Assembly (NCBI GenBank): GCA_029378245.1
Contig: JARKIF010000006.1
Location: 248,001-312,000, forward strand
Origin: Roridomyces roridus
Taxonomy: Eukaryota > Basidiomycota > Agaricomycetes > Agaricales > Mycenaceae
Reading direction: 5' to 3'
DNA: 64,000 nucleotides
The notes beneath the pieces are model-generated. The model did no database searches. It was given only the letters and a program-made list of their open reading frames with translations, and was not told the origin of the DNA. This document shows positions 1 through 13,320 of this stretch, piece by piece. Made by a program: the position numbers and the translations under genes. Positions within the stretch are counted from its first letter, which is position 1, and every line of letters begins with the position of its first letter.

Positions 1-3000
1 TCAATTAATTGTAGATTTGGGCGCGGCGAAGGGGCTGTCGTGATTGTTCTCAAACGCCTCAGAGATGCGTTGAGAGACCGGGACTCCATCTACTCAGTCG
101 TATGTGCTCTCTTCCACCGGATGGGATAGTGGTATCTCACGCGGGGGTGTAGGTACTTGGGAGCGCGATCAACGCCACGGGGTCTCGGATGCCTCCGAAT
201 ATGCCCAATGGACTGGCGCAACAGCGGTGTATTGTCGAGGCGTACAGAAGAGCGGGTGTTAGTCCCAAAGACGCTGATTATGTGGAGCTGCATGCAACAG
301 GTTTGCACGGGTTCTCGATTGAGAGTCGGAGCTGACGAGGACAGGTACACCTGTCGGCGATCCGATGGAAGCTAACGCGGCGGCAGCGATTTTTGGCGGA
401 GCGCAATTTGGAAGTGTCAAGGGGAATATTGGGTGATGTACAACGATCTTTATACCTACTAGCACTCATCGTTTATCAGACACCTGGAAGTCACCGCGTT
501 TCTTGCATCGCTCGTGAAAGCCTGTTTGATGTTTAAACACGGAGTCATCCCGCCGACTGTCAATCTCTCTCGTCGAGCTGATACTATCGGGATTTCTGTC
601 CCTGTTGAGCCCACTCCGCTAGGCTGTCGAAATGATTCTGGCCGCTCCATCATCTCAATATCTGCATTCGCGCTTGGCGGATCCACTGGGCATGTCGTGC
701 TGCAAGCCCCTCCCATTCGCACTGAAGCCACAGACCAAGGCGTAAAAGCGCCCATCTTGTTCCTCGTCGGTGGTCTATCTTCCAGCACTGTCGAACAAAT
801 TTCCCGGGGCGTCTCGGACATGCCGGATGATCGAAAACGCCTCGCCGCCGTGAAACTTTCCCGGCGAGCCCGCCAATTGCCGTGGCGGACCTACTTCACC
901 ATTCCTGCATCTCCACGCATCGCCGCACCGACTCTCATTCCTCGCGACCCTGCTCCTCTTGTGTTCGTATTCAGCGGTCAAGGGCCCCAGCATCTCGAGA
1001 TGGGTCGTCAGTTGTACGCAGATTTCCCTGTATTCCGCAACACCGTCGTCGAGCTGGATGAAGTCTACCACCGCGTCAAAGGCTTCTCGCTCATCGAATC
1101 GACCGGTCTCTTCACCCCCTCTTCAACCACTCCGAGCGTCGTACTCCCCGATGGCAGATGGCCTGCCGTCATCACCCTCAGCTCTATCGCCATGGTGCAA
1201 ATCGCGTTATTCGACTTGCTTCAGTCCGTCGGTTTTTGTCCCGACATGATTATCGGGCATTCGGCCGGGGAGACCGCCGTGCTGTACGCTTCTGGGGCGG
1301 GGAGTAAGCAAATGGCGATGGAAATAGCTATCGCTCGCGGAGACGCTATGAGTGCTGTGGAGAGCCGCGAACTCGGGATGGCGGTGGTGGGGTGTAATGC
1401 TGAGCGCGCGCAGCTCCTAATTCAGCGAGTCGTCGGGTCTGTCGAAGCTGAAGGAATCTTAGAGGTGTCGTGCCTCAACGCGCCGGAATCCGTCTCGGTT
1501 TCTGGGGTGGGCAGTTTCCTCGACAGGTTTGTGGAGTTGGCCAAGGAGGAGGGCGTGTTCGCTCAACGACTGCGCACCATGGTCCCTGTTCATTCGTCTT
1601 TCATGGACCCAATCAAGGAAGAGTATATCCGCAAAATGGAGGCCATCTTCGCTCGATACCCCGGCCCGCACGCTCCATTCATTCCCGTGTATTCTACGTC
1701 CAGTCAAGATCGACTCGTGGAAGCTTTCACGCCGAGCTACTTTTGGGATAATTGCAGGAAGCCCGTGTTGTTCAGTAAAGCCGTGTCGCACGCGAACGAA
1801 GGCACTCCTGCTGTGTTTCTGGAGATTTCGTGCCATCCGGTGCTGGCATCGTCGATCTTGGCGCAGGGAGTCTCGGACACGTGGGTCTTGTGTCCTATGC
1901 GTCGGATGTCCACCAGGGCATCGGAGTCGCAAGTATTCTTGGACACACTTGGTCGTCTTTCGCTCCTTGGATGCAACTCAATCGATCTCAGTGGGTTGTA
2001 CGGTCCCTCAGATTTCAAGGATCCGGTTATCGACCAACCGCTTGTTGTGCGCGACATACCACTGCCGAAGACGTTCTTCCAGGGTCCAATACAATCTACC
2101 GCTCATGTCCCGTTGCTTTCGACTTCGGGACTGAGTATCAGCACGCTGAGCCACCCGACTCTCCCTCAGCTTAATCTCAACGGTGCGAGTATTTCGCTAC
2201 ATATTGGCATCAGTTGATTGATTCATTGCAGGACAAACTGTGCTTCCGGCGAGTGCACTCATCGAACTGGTATGTTTCAATTCTTCACCACAATAATAGA
2301 CGGAAATGCTGAATGGAATGTCCAGCTGATCGAGTCAGGAGCGCACTTCCTCTGGGATGTCGAGTTTATCTCGGATTTGGTTCTCCCCGCGGAAGTGAGT
2401 TTAGAGAGAATGGATGATGTGTGGTCTGTTCGTAGCGAGGAGAAACGAGAGCATGCGCGGGGGTTATGGGATAGTAAGACTGAATCGGCGTCGAGGCCGA
2501 GGTTGGATTATGAGAGTATCTTTGACCGGCTTCCGCAATTAGGCGTCAACCGTGCGTTACTTCAAACACTCCCCGACGTGGTTCCCTCTCTGAAACCACT
2601 CGCAGCCTACAGCCAGCAGCTTCCACGCGTAATCAGATGCCATGGCGGACCTTCGGAAGCCATTGCGGAGATCCAAGGCCTGAGGCCAGACGAGCTGTAC
2701 GTAACTTCAGCTCAAATGCGCCTGATCTTATGCTGACTGCGCGTAGATCGGACGGATACCTTCTCCACCCCGTCATAATGGATGCGTGTCTCCAAATCTT
2801 GCACCATCCGAACACCTCCAAGCAATATTCCACGGACGTTGTATACGTACCATGCCACATTCAGCACTTTACCTTTCATCGTCCTATCGGAAAAACGGGC
2901 TTGAACTGGATCTCCCATATTCGTCTCGGAGGGTGGACTCCCGGTATGTCATGCATCGGAGCTTCGCTTCATCATTCAGTTAACGCTGTCTTCAGATTCA

Positions 3001-6000
3001 CGAACTTACGATATCTTGATCACCGACTCTTCGGGAGAAGCGCTTTGCGAGTTCCAGAATCTCACGGTTCGAAAGATCACGTGCCAAATCGAACCTTTGG
3101 TTGTAAAGCGCAGATTTGATTTGGAGTTCCAGCCGGTTGGAGTGGAGGCAAAGATCACGGCTTTGAATCTTCCCAAATGCGATGACAACGGCAACGATGA
3201 AATCCAGCGACTGTACGAGACGCTTGATCGGATGGCGGGAGAGATATTGGCGGAGGTGCGTGCGAACTGTCATTTATGTTTCTCGGCTTACGTTTTATTT
3301 GCCAGACCTCGAACCGGTCAGATCGCTGGATGGCCGACGCACAACAACTACGCGATAACTGGCCGTATCACTTTGAAATCATCGGTCGGATTGCAGCAAC
3401 ACATGGAGCCGGATGGGAGGTATGTGATCAATCAATCGAACCGACGGTGCCGTACTGACAAGATTACAGCAAGTCAAGAATGCTCTGTATGCCGACGACC
3501 TTCTGCCGAACTATTACTTGACACAGCACCAAATACGCGATCAGGTGGCTGCGACGTTTCGTTTGATTCTTGGAACATTGCGCAAAGCGGGCAAGAAGTT
3601 CATCAAGATTCTGGATGTTGGCGATGGTAGGTTGAATAACCTAGTTGCTCATCCACGACGCCTGATTCTACTTCTGTCAGGACCTAGGTTTCTTACATCA
3701 ACCCTCATCGACGAGATCAATCGGAATGACGGCCTGATCGTCGAATATTTTGTCACGGACGTCTCTGTGAGTACGTGGCATCCGGCCCGCCGTCGATTAT
3801 TCACTTTCATCCACATACAGCTGGTTCGGGGCAAGAAAATAAAGCACGGATCAATTATTCCAAGTGACTACGATGTCATCCGCGCTCACAGCGAAACGTA
3901 CGATGTCATCGTTACGCGGTATTTACACACCGCGGGGCCACACCAGTCCCTGACTTGTCTTCACGACTCGTTGTTTTCGGGTGGGATTCTCCTCTCCGTC
4001 GAACACGACGCGCACAGAGATGCCCCGGGGTCAACTTGGGGGCGCCTTCTCTTGGCTTGCTTGACTGGCTCCATCGACTTGCTGGGTCGTTCGGAATGGC
4101 AGACGCGGCTCGAGGTTACGGGGTTCACACAGATCTCGAGGTCTGACGGGAGTGGATCCGAGTTCGTCTTGATCGCCCAAAAGTCTCTCTCTCCTGCTGC
4201 TACGGCTTCCCATTCAACTGCCCTCGACACGCACCTTTTCTCGTACGGATTCGGAAAGGAAATCGAGTTGCAAAGTTGGCTTCGGCAATTGGATCCTGAA
4301 GCCACTGAACCGGTCTATGTTCTCGCGCTGGCTGGCCGGGATGCAGATGCCGCCCTTGGTCTGTGTGCCGTACTGAGACAGGAGATGCCGGGCCGTAATA
4401 TCCGACTAGCCGTCTTCGAGTCTCCGACGGACCTTGCGGACCCTCATCCATTGCTCATCCAACATCTCGGCGTATTCGAACAAGGTGAAGATGTGGTCTT
4501 GTTCACAAAAAATCGTGTTCCGCACGTTCCGCGTGTGGTGCTGTCGCCTCCGCCATCACGCATCAATGATCCGGAGCAGATCAAGGTCCGAATCACCCAG
4601 TGGGCTGGGTTGTCTCACCTCTACGACGGCTTCATCGGCAAAGTGGTCGAGAGCCAGTATCCTGGAGTACCAACAGGCGCGTGCGTGGGCGGCGTGGTGG
4701 TGTTCTCATCACTCGAAGTCGTGGCCATCCACATCAATCACCTCGTCATTGTTCCGGCATTCGGCCCGGAGCAGATGCTGGATACTGTCATTCGTTCTCT
4801 CATGGACCCCTCCTCCTTCGGTTCTAAGATTCGTGTGTTGGTCGCTATCCAGGACGATAGGCTGTGTCGGCTCGTTGAACAGCTCGTCTCGCCGTCCCAA
4901 TTGACACCAGTGGATTTCAGGGACTCGAATAGATCCGAGCGGCTGGATGTCCTGGTCAGTGATTCTGAAACGATATCGCAATATCCTCACCTGCGCCGCT
5001 GGATTCCACGATCCGGAAAACTTTTATTATGGGATGAGCTTTTTGAGGCGGCGCTCTCTAACGATCCTGCGTATATTGGGCGGGTTCTGGGGGATGCGCC
5101 GGTCCAAGTATTGTCCAAACCGCATGCTGCGCCTCCGTTCCGAGCAGACCACGCGTATCTGCTTCTCGGTGGCATTGGAGGATTGGGGCTAGACCTCGCC
5201 GTGTGGATGTATCAGGTGGGTATTTCGTTCATCGCCTAGAGTCGTCTGACAAAGTAAACCAGAACGGGGCGCGCCATCTCATCCTTACCTCACGTCGTGG
5301 TCTTGATTCCTTAGACCCCGTCAAGGACGCTCTAGACAGGGCCAAAATTGAGTATCTACAGAGCCAGGACGACCTCGATGTCAGGCTGGTCCAATCCGAT
5401 GCCACGGATGTCAACCAGATGGCCGCTCTGGTGCGCAGCCTGTCAGCCCCCCTGGCTGGGTGTTTCCTGATGACAATGGTCGTTTCGGATGCCTTGTTCT
5501 TCAATCAAACGCCAGACACCTTCCGTTCTGTGTATGATTCGAAGATTAGGGCTTTCGAAGTGTTCGCGGGACAGGTTGATATTGGGACGCTGGACTTTTT
5601 CGTGGCGCTATCCTCGATCAGTGGGCTCGTCGGCCTTGTGGGGCAGTCCAACTACGCAAGGTCAGTCATCTCGTTGTGTTACCCTCGGCAAATACTGACC
5701 GAGCGTAGCGCCTGCACTGCTCTTGACGGAGCGCTTGCGCGCTACTCCAATGCATTTTCTTTGATTACGCCCGGGATTTTGGACGCCGGATACATCGTGG
5801 GTTTGACTCCGTATATCACGGCGGAACGAGACCAAGGCACGCCAAGATGGCGTACCCTTAAAGAACGCACTTTCCTTTTGTCCGAATCGAGGGATTTGAC
5901 TTTCCTTATGGGCACGCCATTTCGGCGTACCGTGGCTTTGGTCCGCCGTGTTTGCTCCATGTTGCTTACGGTTCGTGTCAGAATCGTACGGACTCGGCAA

Positions 6001-7548
6001 ATATCGTGCAAGAAGGTTTATCTCCCATGACAACTCAAGGTAATTCATTCCCGCTCTTCATATCGCAGCCGCCAATTTCTCATACGATTAGATCTCTGGG
6101 TCCACCTGTCCGACGGCCTGGCCAAAATCGATGATGAAGTTCCATTCAATCAATACATCCCCGACTTTGACTGGGATTCAGTTGCTCGACATTTCAACTT
6201 GCCGGAAACGTGCCGAGCTTTGGCTTCACCGACGCCTACTACTTCCGTGCAGGCGGTTCCCAGGACGCAGGGAGTCGTGAAACGTACCGGCGATGGAATT
6301 CTGGCTGAGATCCTGGACCTTCTGGAGGTCTCGCGATCCGATTTCGATTGCCAGCAGCCGTTGACGGTATACGGCTTGGACTCCATCGGCGCCGCAAAGG
6401 TCGCTGCTATTCTCCGTCCATACGCAAGTTTCTCGCAGTTGCAACTGCTGGGATCCGTCTCATGGTCGGAGATCGACAGTAAATTGCAGTTCCCAGATGA
6501 CATCGAGACCCTTAGCTCACCCAAGGACATTGCTATGGACTTTTTGCACATATCGCCAGATAATTTCTCCACGGATATCCCACTTACGGTGTACGGCCTG
6601 GATGCCGACGCAGCGCCGAAACTAGCCGAGGCCCTCCGTCCTGTCATGCCCGTGACTGCCGAGCAACTCACGGGCGGTCGGACTTTCGCCGAACTAATCC
6701 ACCTTAGCAAGTCGCCAGCAGATACGCCTCTCATCGAAATCTGCTCTGGACCGGGGATACCCATCATTGCTCTGCCAGGTGCGAACGGCACGATCGGTGT
6801 ATTCTACGCTCTTCAAGAGCACGTTCACGGCCGGGGTGGGTTTTGGGCGTTCCAGATGACGGAGTCCACGCCCGACGTGGAAAGCCTGCCGGCACTGTTG
6901 GGATTCTGGAAAGCAGAACTCCAGAAGAGGTGGCCCCACGGACCGTATCGCCTCGCGGGGTACTCTGCTTCTTCTCTGCTCGCCGTCGCTCTAGCGAAAA
7001 TGATGGAGGACGACGGAGAGGAAGTTCTGCAAGTCATACTTTTTGATCATTTCCCGTTGCTTTGGACCCGCCTCGAGGCTGAAATCACCTGTGTAAAAAA
7101 GCCGACCGCCCAATTCGTGGATAGATTGGGGGATTCTATTCTCGAGATGCTTCGTAACGATCCAACTATCGGACCTGAAATCGTAGCGAATTACGAGGCA
7201 GCGGTGCTGGGTACACCCAACGCACCGGCGCACAGTCGGTTGATGGTCAAACACTGGCGGGCGGTGGTACCTCTACTATGGGAATTTCTTCAGCAATTCC
7301 TTCCGTGCCAGGCCCGCGGAGTTACTCGTTGCTTTTCTGGGAACTTTAACGCGTGGATGACCTCACTCACGGCGCCCTTGTTGCTAATTGTGGCGGAATA
7401 CGGCATCCGAGCGGACAGTAAACTGGGTGAGTGGTTGGACCTCGGTGCGAGCCGTTCTTCCAAGGCAGTGAGGGTCTTTTACTTTGACGGGGTGGGGCAT
7501 TTTGGTATTTTTGGCGATGAGCGCGTTGCGGCGATTTTAACTAGTTAG
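1..7548 (+). CDS. Type I polyketide synthase (KS-AT-DH-MT-KR-ACP-ACP-TE), 5' partial
   Basis: Iterative polyketide synthase; the N-terminus and KS active-site Cys lie upstream of the window. Domains in order: end of KS with both His motifs (ELHATGTPVGDP near 290-360 and KGNIGH across an intron at 433-479); AT (about 950-1950) with GHSAGE; DH (about 2150-3200) with the Asp motif HPVIMDACLQ; a C-methyltransferase-like region (about 3500-4190) whose motif I reads LDVGDGPR; KR (about 4600-5800) with GGIGGLG and the S..QSNYA active site; two carrier domains (about 6290-6700); a thioesterase with GYSAS and GVGHF (about 6740-7548). No ER is seen. Introns read at 100-152, 301-344, 433-479, 2189-2231, 2270-2325, 2697-2746, 2944-2995, 3256-3305, 3420-3469, 3627-3680, 3767-3820, 5216-5262, 5661-5708 and 6040-6091. 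The KR-ACP linker (about 5820-5990) could not be joined in frame and holds two palindromes. The second carrier reads GLDADAA, without the phosphopantetheine Ser. A partly reducing enzyme or an early-stage pseudogene are both possible. Confidence 0.9.
5836..5931. repeat. Pair of palindromic 21-bp units in the PKS KR-ACP linker
   Basis: Two nearly identical hairpin units lie at 5836-5856 and 5911-5931. Each is GGCACGCC, five other bases, then GGCGTACC, so each is an imperfect palindrome. Because each is palindromic, the two also act as inverted repeats of one another. The outer flanks, gaccaa on the left and a form of ttggtc on the right, extend the inversion. They sit exactly where the PKS frame cannot be followed, so a short MITE-like insertion is the likely source. 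I found no clear target-site duplication. Confidence 0.6.
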
Positions 7549-9242
7549 AGTAGTATGCACTACCCTGTGGCGGGAGAGCCGAGGCCGAATGGGTCATCAA
7601 CTCGTCTCACAGGACGGGGTTCCACCTTCACTACCAAATTCCACATGGTTGTGAGACAAGTGGTTTTCAACCGACGGTAATCCGAGACCGCGGCGCGTAT
7701 AAATTTACTTTCACCCCAGGTTGTCTCAGCGCTCAACGAGTCAACCGCAAAGCTGTATACGGGATACGGAGAATTCTCCGACTCCTAAGAGGCTGTTCAA
7801 ATTAACTGACATTGACAACAACCTAGCTACATACTTACATCCAGGCGGCCGAGTTACGTACTCTCACACGATCGAATACACTGCCAGGTGCCGTGCATCA
7901 CCGATGACACGGCAGAAGAATGCAGAAACCAATTGAAACCCATATTGGCCGGGCACATGGGCGTTTCAATACATACAGCGAGAATGACCGGGGCTCTGGC
8001 CACGATGCGGTTGTCCAGTAGCCATCACTTGCCTCACCTGCAGCGCACCGAAATCTTGGGTGTTGAACATTTCTCGAATTCGTCTTCTTCGGTACCTGTG
8101 GCTACGTGACAAGTTGCCGGATGACTGAGGCTCGAAAGCTGACTCCCGCTGCCGGCGGGCTATGTCTGTCACTCGAGTCTACCCACTGAGCCCAGCGTCG
8201 CGCGGAAGGAAGTATGTACTACTACTGTGTTCCTGATCGCCGTGCCGCCTCCTCGAAGGGGAATTCGAAGGGCGGTATATCCCCATGCCCTTAGATCTAT
8301 GTCTGTGTCGAGGCCCCTGAGCGAGGACTTTGAACATTGTTACAATAAGTATGAATCAGTTCCTGGGCACAGGGTCGGTCCTCGGCCAGTGTGGTGCCTC
8401 AAAATCGCAGACCCGACTCGGGCTCCGTGTTGGAAACCGCTGTCGATCTCATCCGTCTCACCCGCACCCGTTCCTCACAAATCAAACAAGCAACTCGACT
8501 CCTTATCAACTCGGATCCGCCGATCTGGGAAAATCGTCCATCCGTTTGTCCCACACGCCTCACCGAGGTGCCCTTGTATGGATGCCGAAACACCTCGGTG
8601 GCCGCAGTGATATTAGTATCATACATTCAGCGCCCAGGTAAAAGTCTCCGAGCGAATTCGATCCAGCCCCGTGCCTCGTGGTCAAGTCTGTTTTTATGCT
8701 TCATTTTTGCCGTGGAGTCAGGAGTCAGTACCGCGGATACGGAATTGATGCATTATTGATGATCAATCAACCAATCAGTCCTCGCTGATGTCAGTCTATC
8801 AGAGTTAAAGTTTTTGCTTCCGCTCTTGGCAGATGTCGGCAATAAAGTGATCGTGTTCCAAACTTCCCCCGAGCTGTCGCCTACTGTCGTTGGAAGATAG
8901 TTTCAACTGTAGTGCGGCCACGGCTAGAGTAAAGTTCTTCAACTGGAGCGGCGTGGTCGGCCCGCAAGTCGTCCGAGATGATCGGGTTTGCTCGGCTGCT
9001 GCAGTCTCAGTCAGAAAGTGGTTCTCTTGCGCAGCCGGTGCCAACCGGAAAATCGGGGGGAACGGATACGATAGAAAGTGTTCTTCTAACCGCGTTCATA
9101 TCATTCAAATTTACTCGAATATAATAGGATTGAATGTGTCTTTACAATTACAGTCATATTATTTTTGAAATCTAACACAGAGTCATCTTGCCATTCTATC
9201 ATCCGCTGTGAGGAAGCCCAACGAAAAAGAGGCAGTCTTCTT
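7549..9242. other. Intergenic, no gene recognised
   Basis: This stretch between the PKS stop and the GATA gene holds only short, unsupported reading frames. None shows a domain, and no closed splice pattern was found. It contains the 3' flanks of two genes that converge here. Confidence 0.5.
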
Positions 9243-10217
9243 CTAGCTCCTCCGCTGCTTCTCCCGCGGTCTGATTTTATCGTTCCGCAACGCCAAGGGT
9301 CTCGGTTTGCCGTTCGTGCGCTCATACACACCGCAGGCGTTGCACAGCTGCTGTCCAGACTTGCTGCGTCGCCAAGTGGACGTCCTGAATGCAAATCAAT
9401 CAGCGATGCCCGGTAAGCTGAAACAGAAACTCAACCCACCTTCGCGTCCCACAATTCGTACATTCGGGCCCGGTATACTCGCCTTCCGAATCGGCGGCGT
9501 TGGGCTCCTCATTATCTACGTCGATGAGCGCCTGAGGACGATGCTGCTGGCGCTGAATGAGATACAATCCACACGCATTGCATAGGGGGTTCGAAGTTTG
9601 TGGGTCCCGACGCCACACTGGTGTCGACGTCGTACGGCAATTCGCACAACGCTTCACGCCATCGACGGTGTCTTGAGTGGAGGCTTCGGGGATTTGGATC
9701 TGCGTGGGGGCTGTGGGAGGTGGTAACTGCCCCGAGTAAGAGTGCGAATGCGAATGTGAGTGCCGATGGCCCGGGGTAGGTTGGTAACTACCACCGGGCG
9801 AAGGAAGCGCCGGTGTTTGATATCTCGTGGGTGGATAGGCGGCTGGCGTGCGGCTTCGCTGCGGAATATGTGGCGGTACTCCCTGCATGTGTGGTGGAAG
9901 AGCCTGCTCTGGATTGTGATACCGTGTGGTGGGATACGGGGAGGGCGTATGGCTTCGTTGGATCGGGTACGACTGGTCCATGTGGCCATAATTCATTGGA
10001 GCCTGTTGTTGCGGCGCAAAATTAGGGGGATACGCCGCTGCTGGATCAAATTGGGCTGCATGCGTCGTGTCAACACGGGAGGGCAACGGGCGGTAATCAA
10101 CATACACCAGTTGTAAGGAGCCGGCTGGCCCCACTGTGCAGGAGGGTTCGCAGTGTGCGAGATGCTGTAACGGCGATGGTGTTCCTTGGAAGCATCGGTG
10201 GAACGAGGGTGGCTCAT
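9243..10217 (-). CDS. GATA-type zinc-finger transcription factor with two unequal fingers
   Basis: Probable nuclear DNA-binding regulator of 289 residues. Introns at 10056-10105 and 9385-9439 give a coding length divisible by three. The N-terminal two thirds are rich in Pro, Gln, Tyr and His (HSHSHSHS near residue 165). The first finger, near residues 200-225, is CANC-x18-CNAC. The second starts CTNC and is completed after the last intron as CNACGVY with a 17-residue loop, followed by a basic tail. I chose the start at 10217 because it opens a frame that the first intron joins to the finger-containing exon; a longer open frame from 10266 would need that intron to be retained. GATA factors bind GATA-core DNA and commonly act in nitrogen, iron or light responses. 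The fingers are too close together for the iron-regulator (SreA/Fep1) layout, so the regulon is unknown. Proximity to the PKS is suggestive only. Confidence 0.88.
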
Positions 10218-13200
10218 GATGTCGAGGACTGAGGATCACACACGGCCTTTTAAAGAATTCGTGCACACGTCAACTGGGTCACCCAAATCCATTTCATTTC
10301 ATCCGCGCGCCTTTTCCGGATGTACAGCATTTAGACGAGCGAGCGAGGCCGCTGCTCTGGGTGTATGGCATATCGGACCCGGCGGGAGTGCATGCACTTC
10401 CCCAGCGCACCGTCGATATCCCAGTGGAATAAATAAGGCGGCAATACAATTTGGGACATCATTCCCGATGGCCATGGAGCATGAATGTCACGTTGGGGTC
10501 CGTGTCGCCGCGTCCCTAAGCGATGCATGGCGCTTTTGTTGTCACTTATTTCAAGTTCCCGGCCCGAAGATTAGTGAGTGAACTTTTGGCAGCTGCCAGA
10601 TGCGTGTCGCGGATCTCTCCGCTGTGTAGATCGACCAAGAACCACCCGCCAATCGGGGCCAAGCAAACACCCGAGGCACACGCTGGCAATGCTGTCCGAG
10701 TTGTTCAAATTTGTAATTTTTTGTTCTGGCATCACGCCCCAACCGCTCGTTTTGGCCGCGGCAAAGGAGATGACAGTCAGAATCCCACCGTCCACGTTAG
10801 GCCTGGGAAATTGGCAGTTGAAACTGTCGGCAGTCATGTAGAGATGGTCCAGACCTTTCCAGCTAGCGGACGGCGATCCATGAAGATTGCCGCTTGTGTG
10901 AACATAAAAGGCGGGGTTCGGAAGACGGAGGAACAAAATACCGGGGATGAAATGCATAGTGTATTCGGAGACACAACTGAGTTCAGTCCAGTGTTGGGAG
11001 CTATTTTTCATCCGACAGGGATACGCCATTCCAAAGAGGCCTAAAAATCTCTGAAACATCTGTGAGTGCGGGTATAAATTAGCATTATGAAGACAGCGTC
11101 AGGCTTGTCGAGCTGCGGTTTCATACCTGATTGATAGGGCGGTCCTGTGGCAGATTGAGGACAAGGCAGGTTTGGAGGACTATGACACTATGCGGGGTGC
11201 CGTGGCCACGGACCAAGCACCTAGGGAACGACCCGTCCTATTTATCCAAGTAGTTACCCGCAGACCCACTCCTTCTCCCGCGATAGAAGCAACCAAATGT
11301 TGTTGGTGAAGGAGCGGGAGTGCAAATGCTCCTCCTTATCTGATGACATTCAATACGGTGTCAAAAGACTGGGGACAAGCATCGTTTAGTGCGGGTGGGG
11401 GCGGCAAAAGAAGGGCACTGAATTGGTCTGAAACGGTGTGCAATGCGGATCGACTCCTCCCCATCCATTTGGTCCTCCGTTGTCAACGAAACGAGTTGGA
11501 GTTGCAGGCGCCTAACGCTGGTTCCGTTGATGTCTCGGCCGGCGCCCATATTCGGTTGAGAATCCATCAGCAATGCAGCTGTTCCGGTTCCGCGGAATCG
11601 GGTCTCATTGTCCATTTGAACCAACACGCCGAAACGTTGCAAAGGTTGGAGCCTGCCATTTTTGGATTCCAATCAAAACGGGAATGACCAGAGTAATTGT
11701 AGGAGAACTCTGTGATCACCGCCGGTTTTGATTGACATCTAACCGCCAATGCGCGTCTGCTATCTGTCTCCTGTCTTCCTACCTATATACTTGCGGCTGA
11801 GGTAGAATGATATCATTTGGATTTCCCCCTGAAATCAGGCCAATGTGTCTTTATCTAGCACAAGCCCAGGCTGCCCAGCATTTGGGTTGCCATCCGGCGT
11901 TTGCTCAGACCGATCAACCCAGCGACCGGGACGAATCTAGCACGTTTGGAGCGGACTAGCTATGTATTACAGGCTTCGGGTTTCTTCGGGCGAAGACGCC
12001 GATAGCTGAATGGAATGAGGATGCATTATGAAACTGATGTGCATCGTCAAGTCGGCAAATTTTGGTTTCCGTGATTGGTGCCTTTTTCCATTACAATTTC
12101 AAATTGACATTCTCGACTACCGCCCTCTGCCGCCATGCACCATTCGCGCTCAGTACATAAGATGCGGCAGAAATTTGTTACGTCATTTCTTCTGGGCTAT
12201 GTAGGAGTATGTAGGCTTTCAAGTACGCGTTCAACAGGCGCCTATCTCCTCGACAATCAAGAACCCCGGAGAAAACGGTGAACGAGCGCGGATAAACGGC
12301 TTCTATTGATTCAGATGCAAGAATTACTGGTTCCTCGCCGCGACTCCGCCGCTGCGACGACATGGCTGTACAATGTCTATATGGTGCTGAACCCGTATGT
12401 ATGCCTACGTCAGAGTGACTGTATTGAAGGTGGTGTGTAACGGCGGGAGGAGATCAGTCGAATCTAGCTAGCGGCTAGCCTCATGTTGTCTCCCGTCTCT
12501 TTCCCGGCAGTCACCAAGGAAGCAAGCGTGCCCGCGTTTGATCGGTTCGTGAGTATGAGCAATACTCGGGATGGTATCACAGTCCGGGTGGGTTACACTT
12601 GATGGAGAGAAAGAACGAACTTGGGACAGCAGCCTCAGCGCTTGGGCGGACAGTCGCGCCAGTTTGCGGCCGGTCACATCTACCAGTGAAGCAGATTTCC
12701 CCTTCAGACGAAAAAAGACAGGTATTTCTGTGCAACCTGAAGGACACCCAGGTACCTGACAGACAGGACATAACGTCCAAGTACCTGGACACATGCATAG
12801 AAGCCAAGGAAGGGACGTTGAAAGGAACGACAGACAAGATCGACATTTGCGGCCGCCACCGTAATCCCAAAGAAGAAACTGTAGGCTGAACAAAAATAAG
12901 CAAGACCAATGGGGACGTAAAGCTCCACCCTCCAAGGACGACGGAGTATGACATCCAGTTGGCGCCCAGTGATGGCACTCCAGGATCGACGGGAACTTGG
13001 ACCGGGGACCCGGAAGAGGGGCTGGTATCACGGGGCGCCAGATGCAAAAGACCAACAAAAGAGGTTGTGGACAACAGCACAGCCACCTGATGGCCACCGG
13101 CGTGATGATCTGATCAGTTTGGCTTCCTTTTTGCAACCCTGAACTCATCCTTGCTGCCCGAATCGAATCTCAAAGAGCCATTGAGAGGATCAGCCGTTTG

Positions 13201-13320
13201 CGGAGGAGCAGAGGCTTTACGAGTGAACGGTACAGGAGGAATAAAACTTGAATGCGTACGACAATTTTAAACCTTCTCCATTCGTCGTGCGAATAACTTG
13301 AGATAATTCAACTCATTCAA
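10218..13320. other. Long stretch without a supported gene
   Basis: No domain or closed gene structure was found. On the minus strand around 12700-13090 several frames encode very hydrophobic stretches (for example 12704-12928, about 75 residues with two possible membrane helices), but they change frame and have no conserved motif. This may be a decayed membrane-protein gene. The rest shows nothing I can name. Confidence 0.4.

Noticed and set aside
10571..11059. A 162-residue minus-strand reading frame
   Set aside because: No motif, no splice-compatible neighbours and overlapping open frames on the other strand; nothing supports it as a gene.
12468..13148. A minus-strand membrane protein
   Set aside because: Hydrophobic stretches fall in different frames without splice sites to link them, and I recognise no family, so I note it only as a possible relic.
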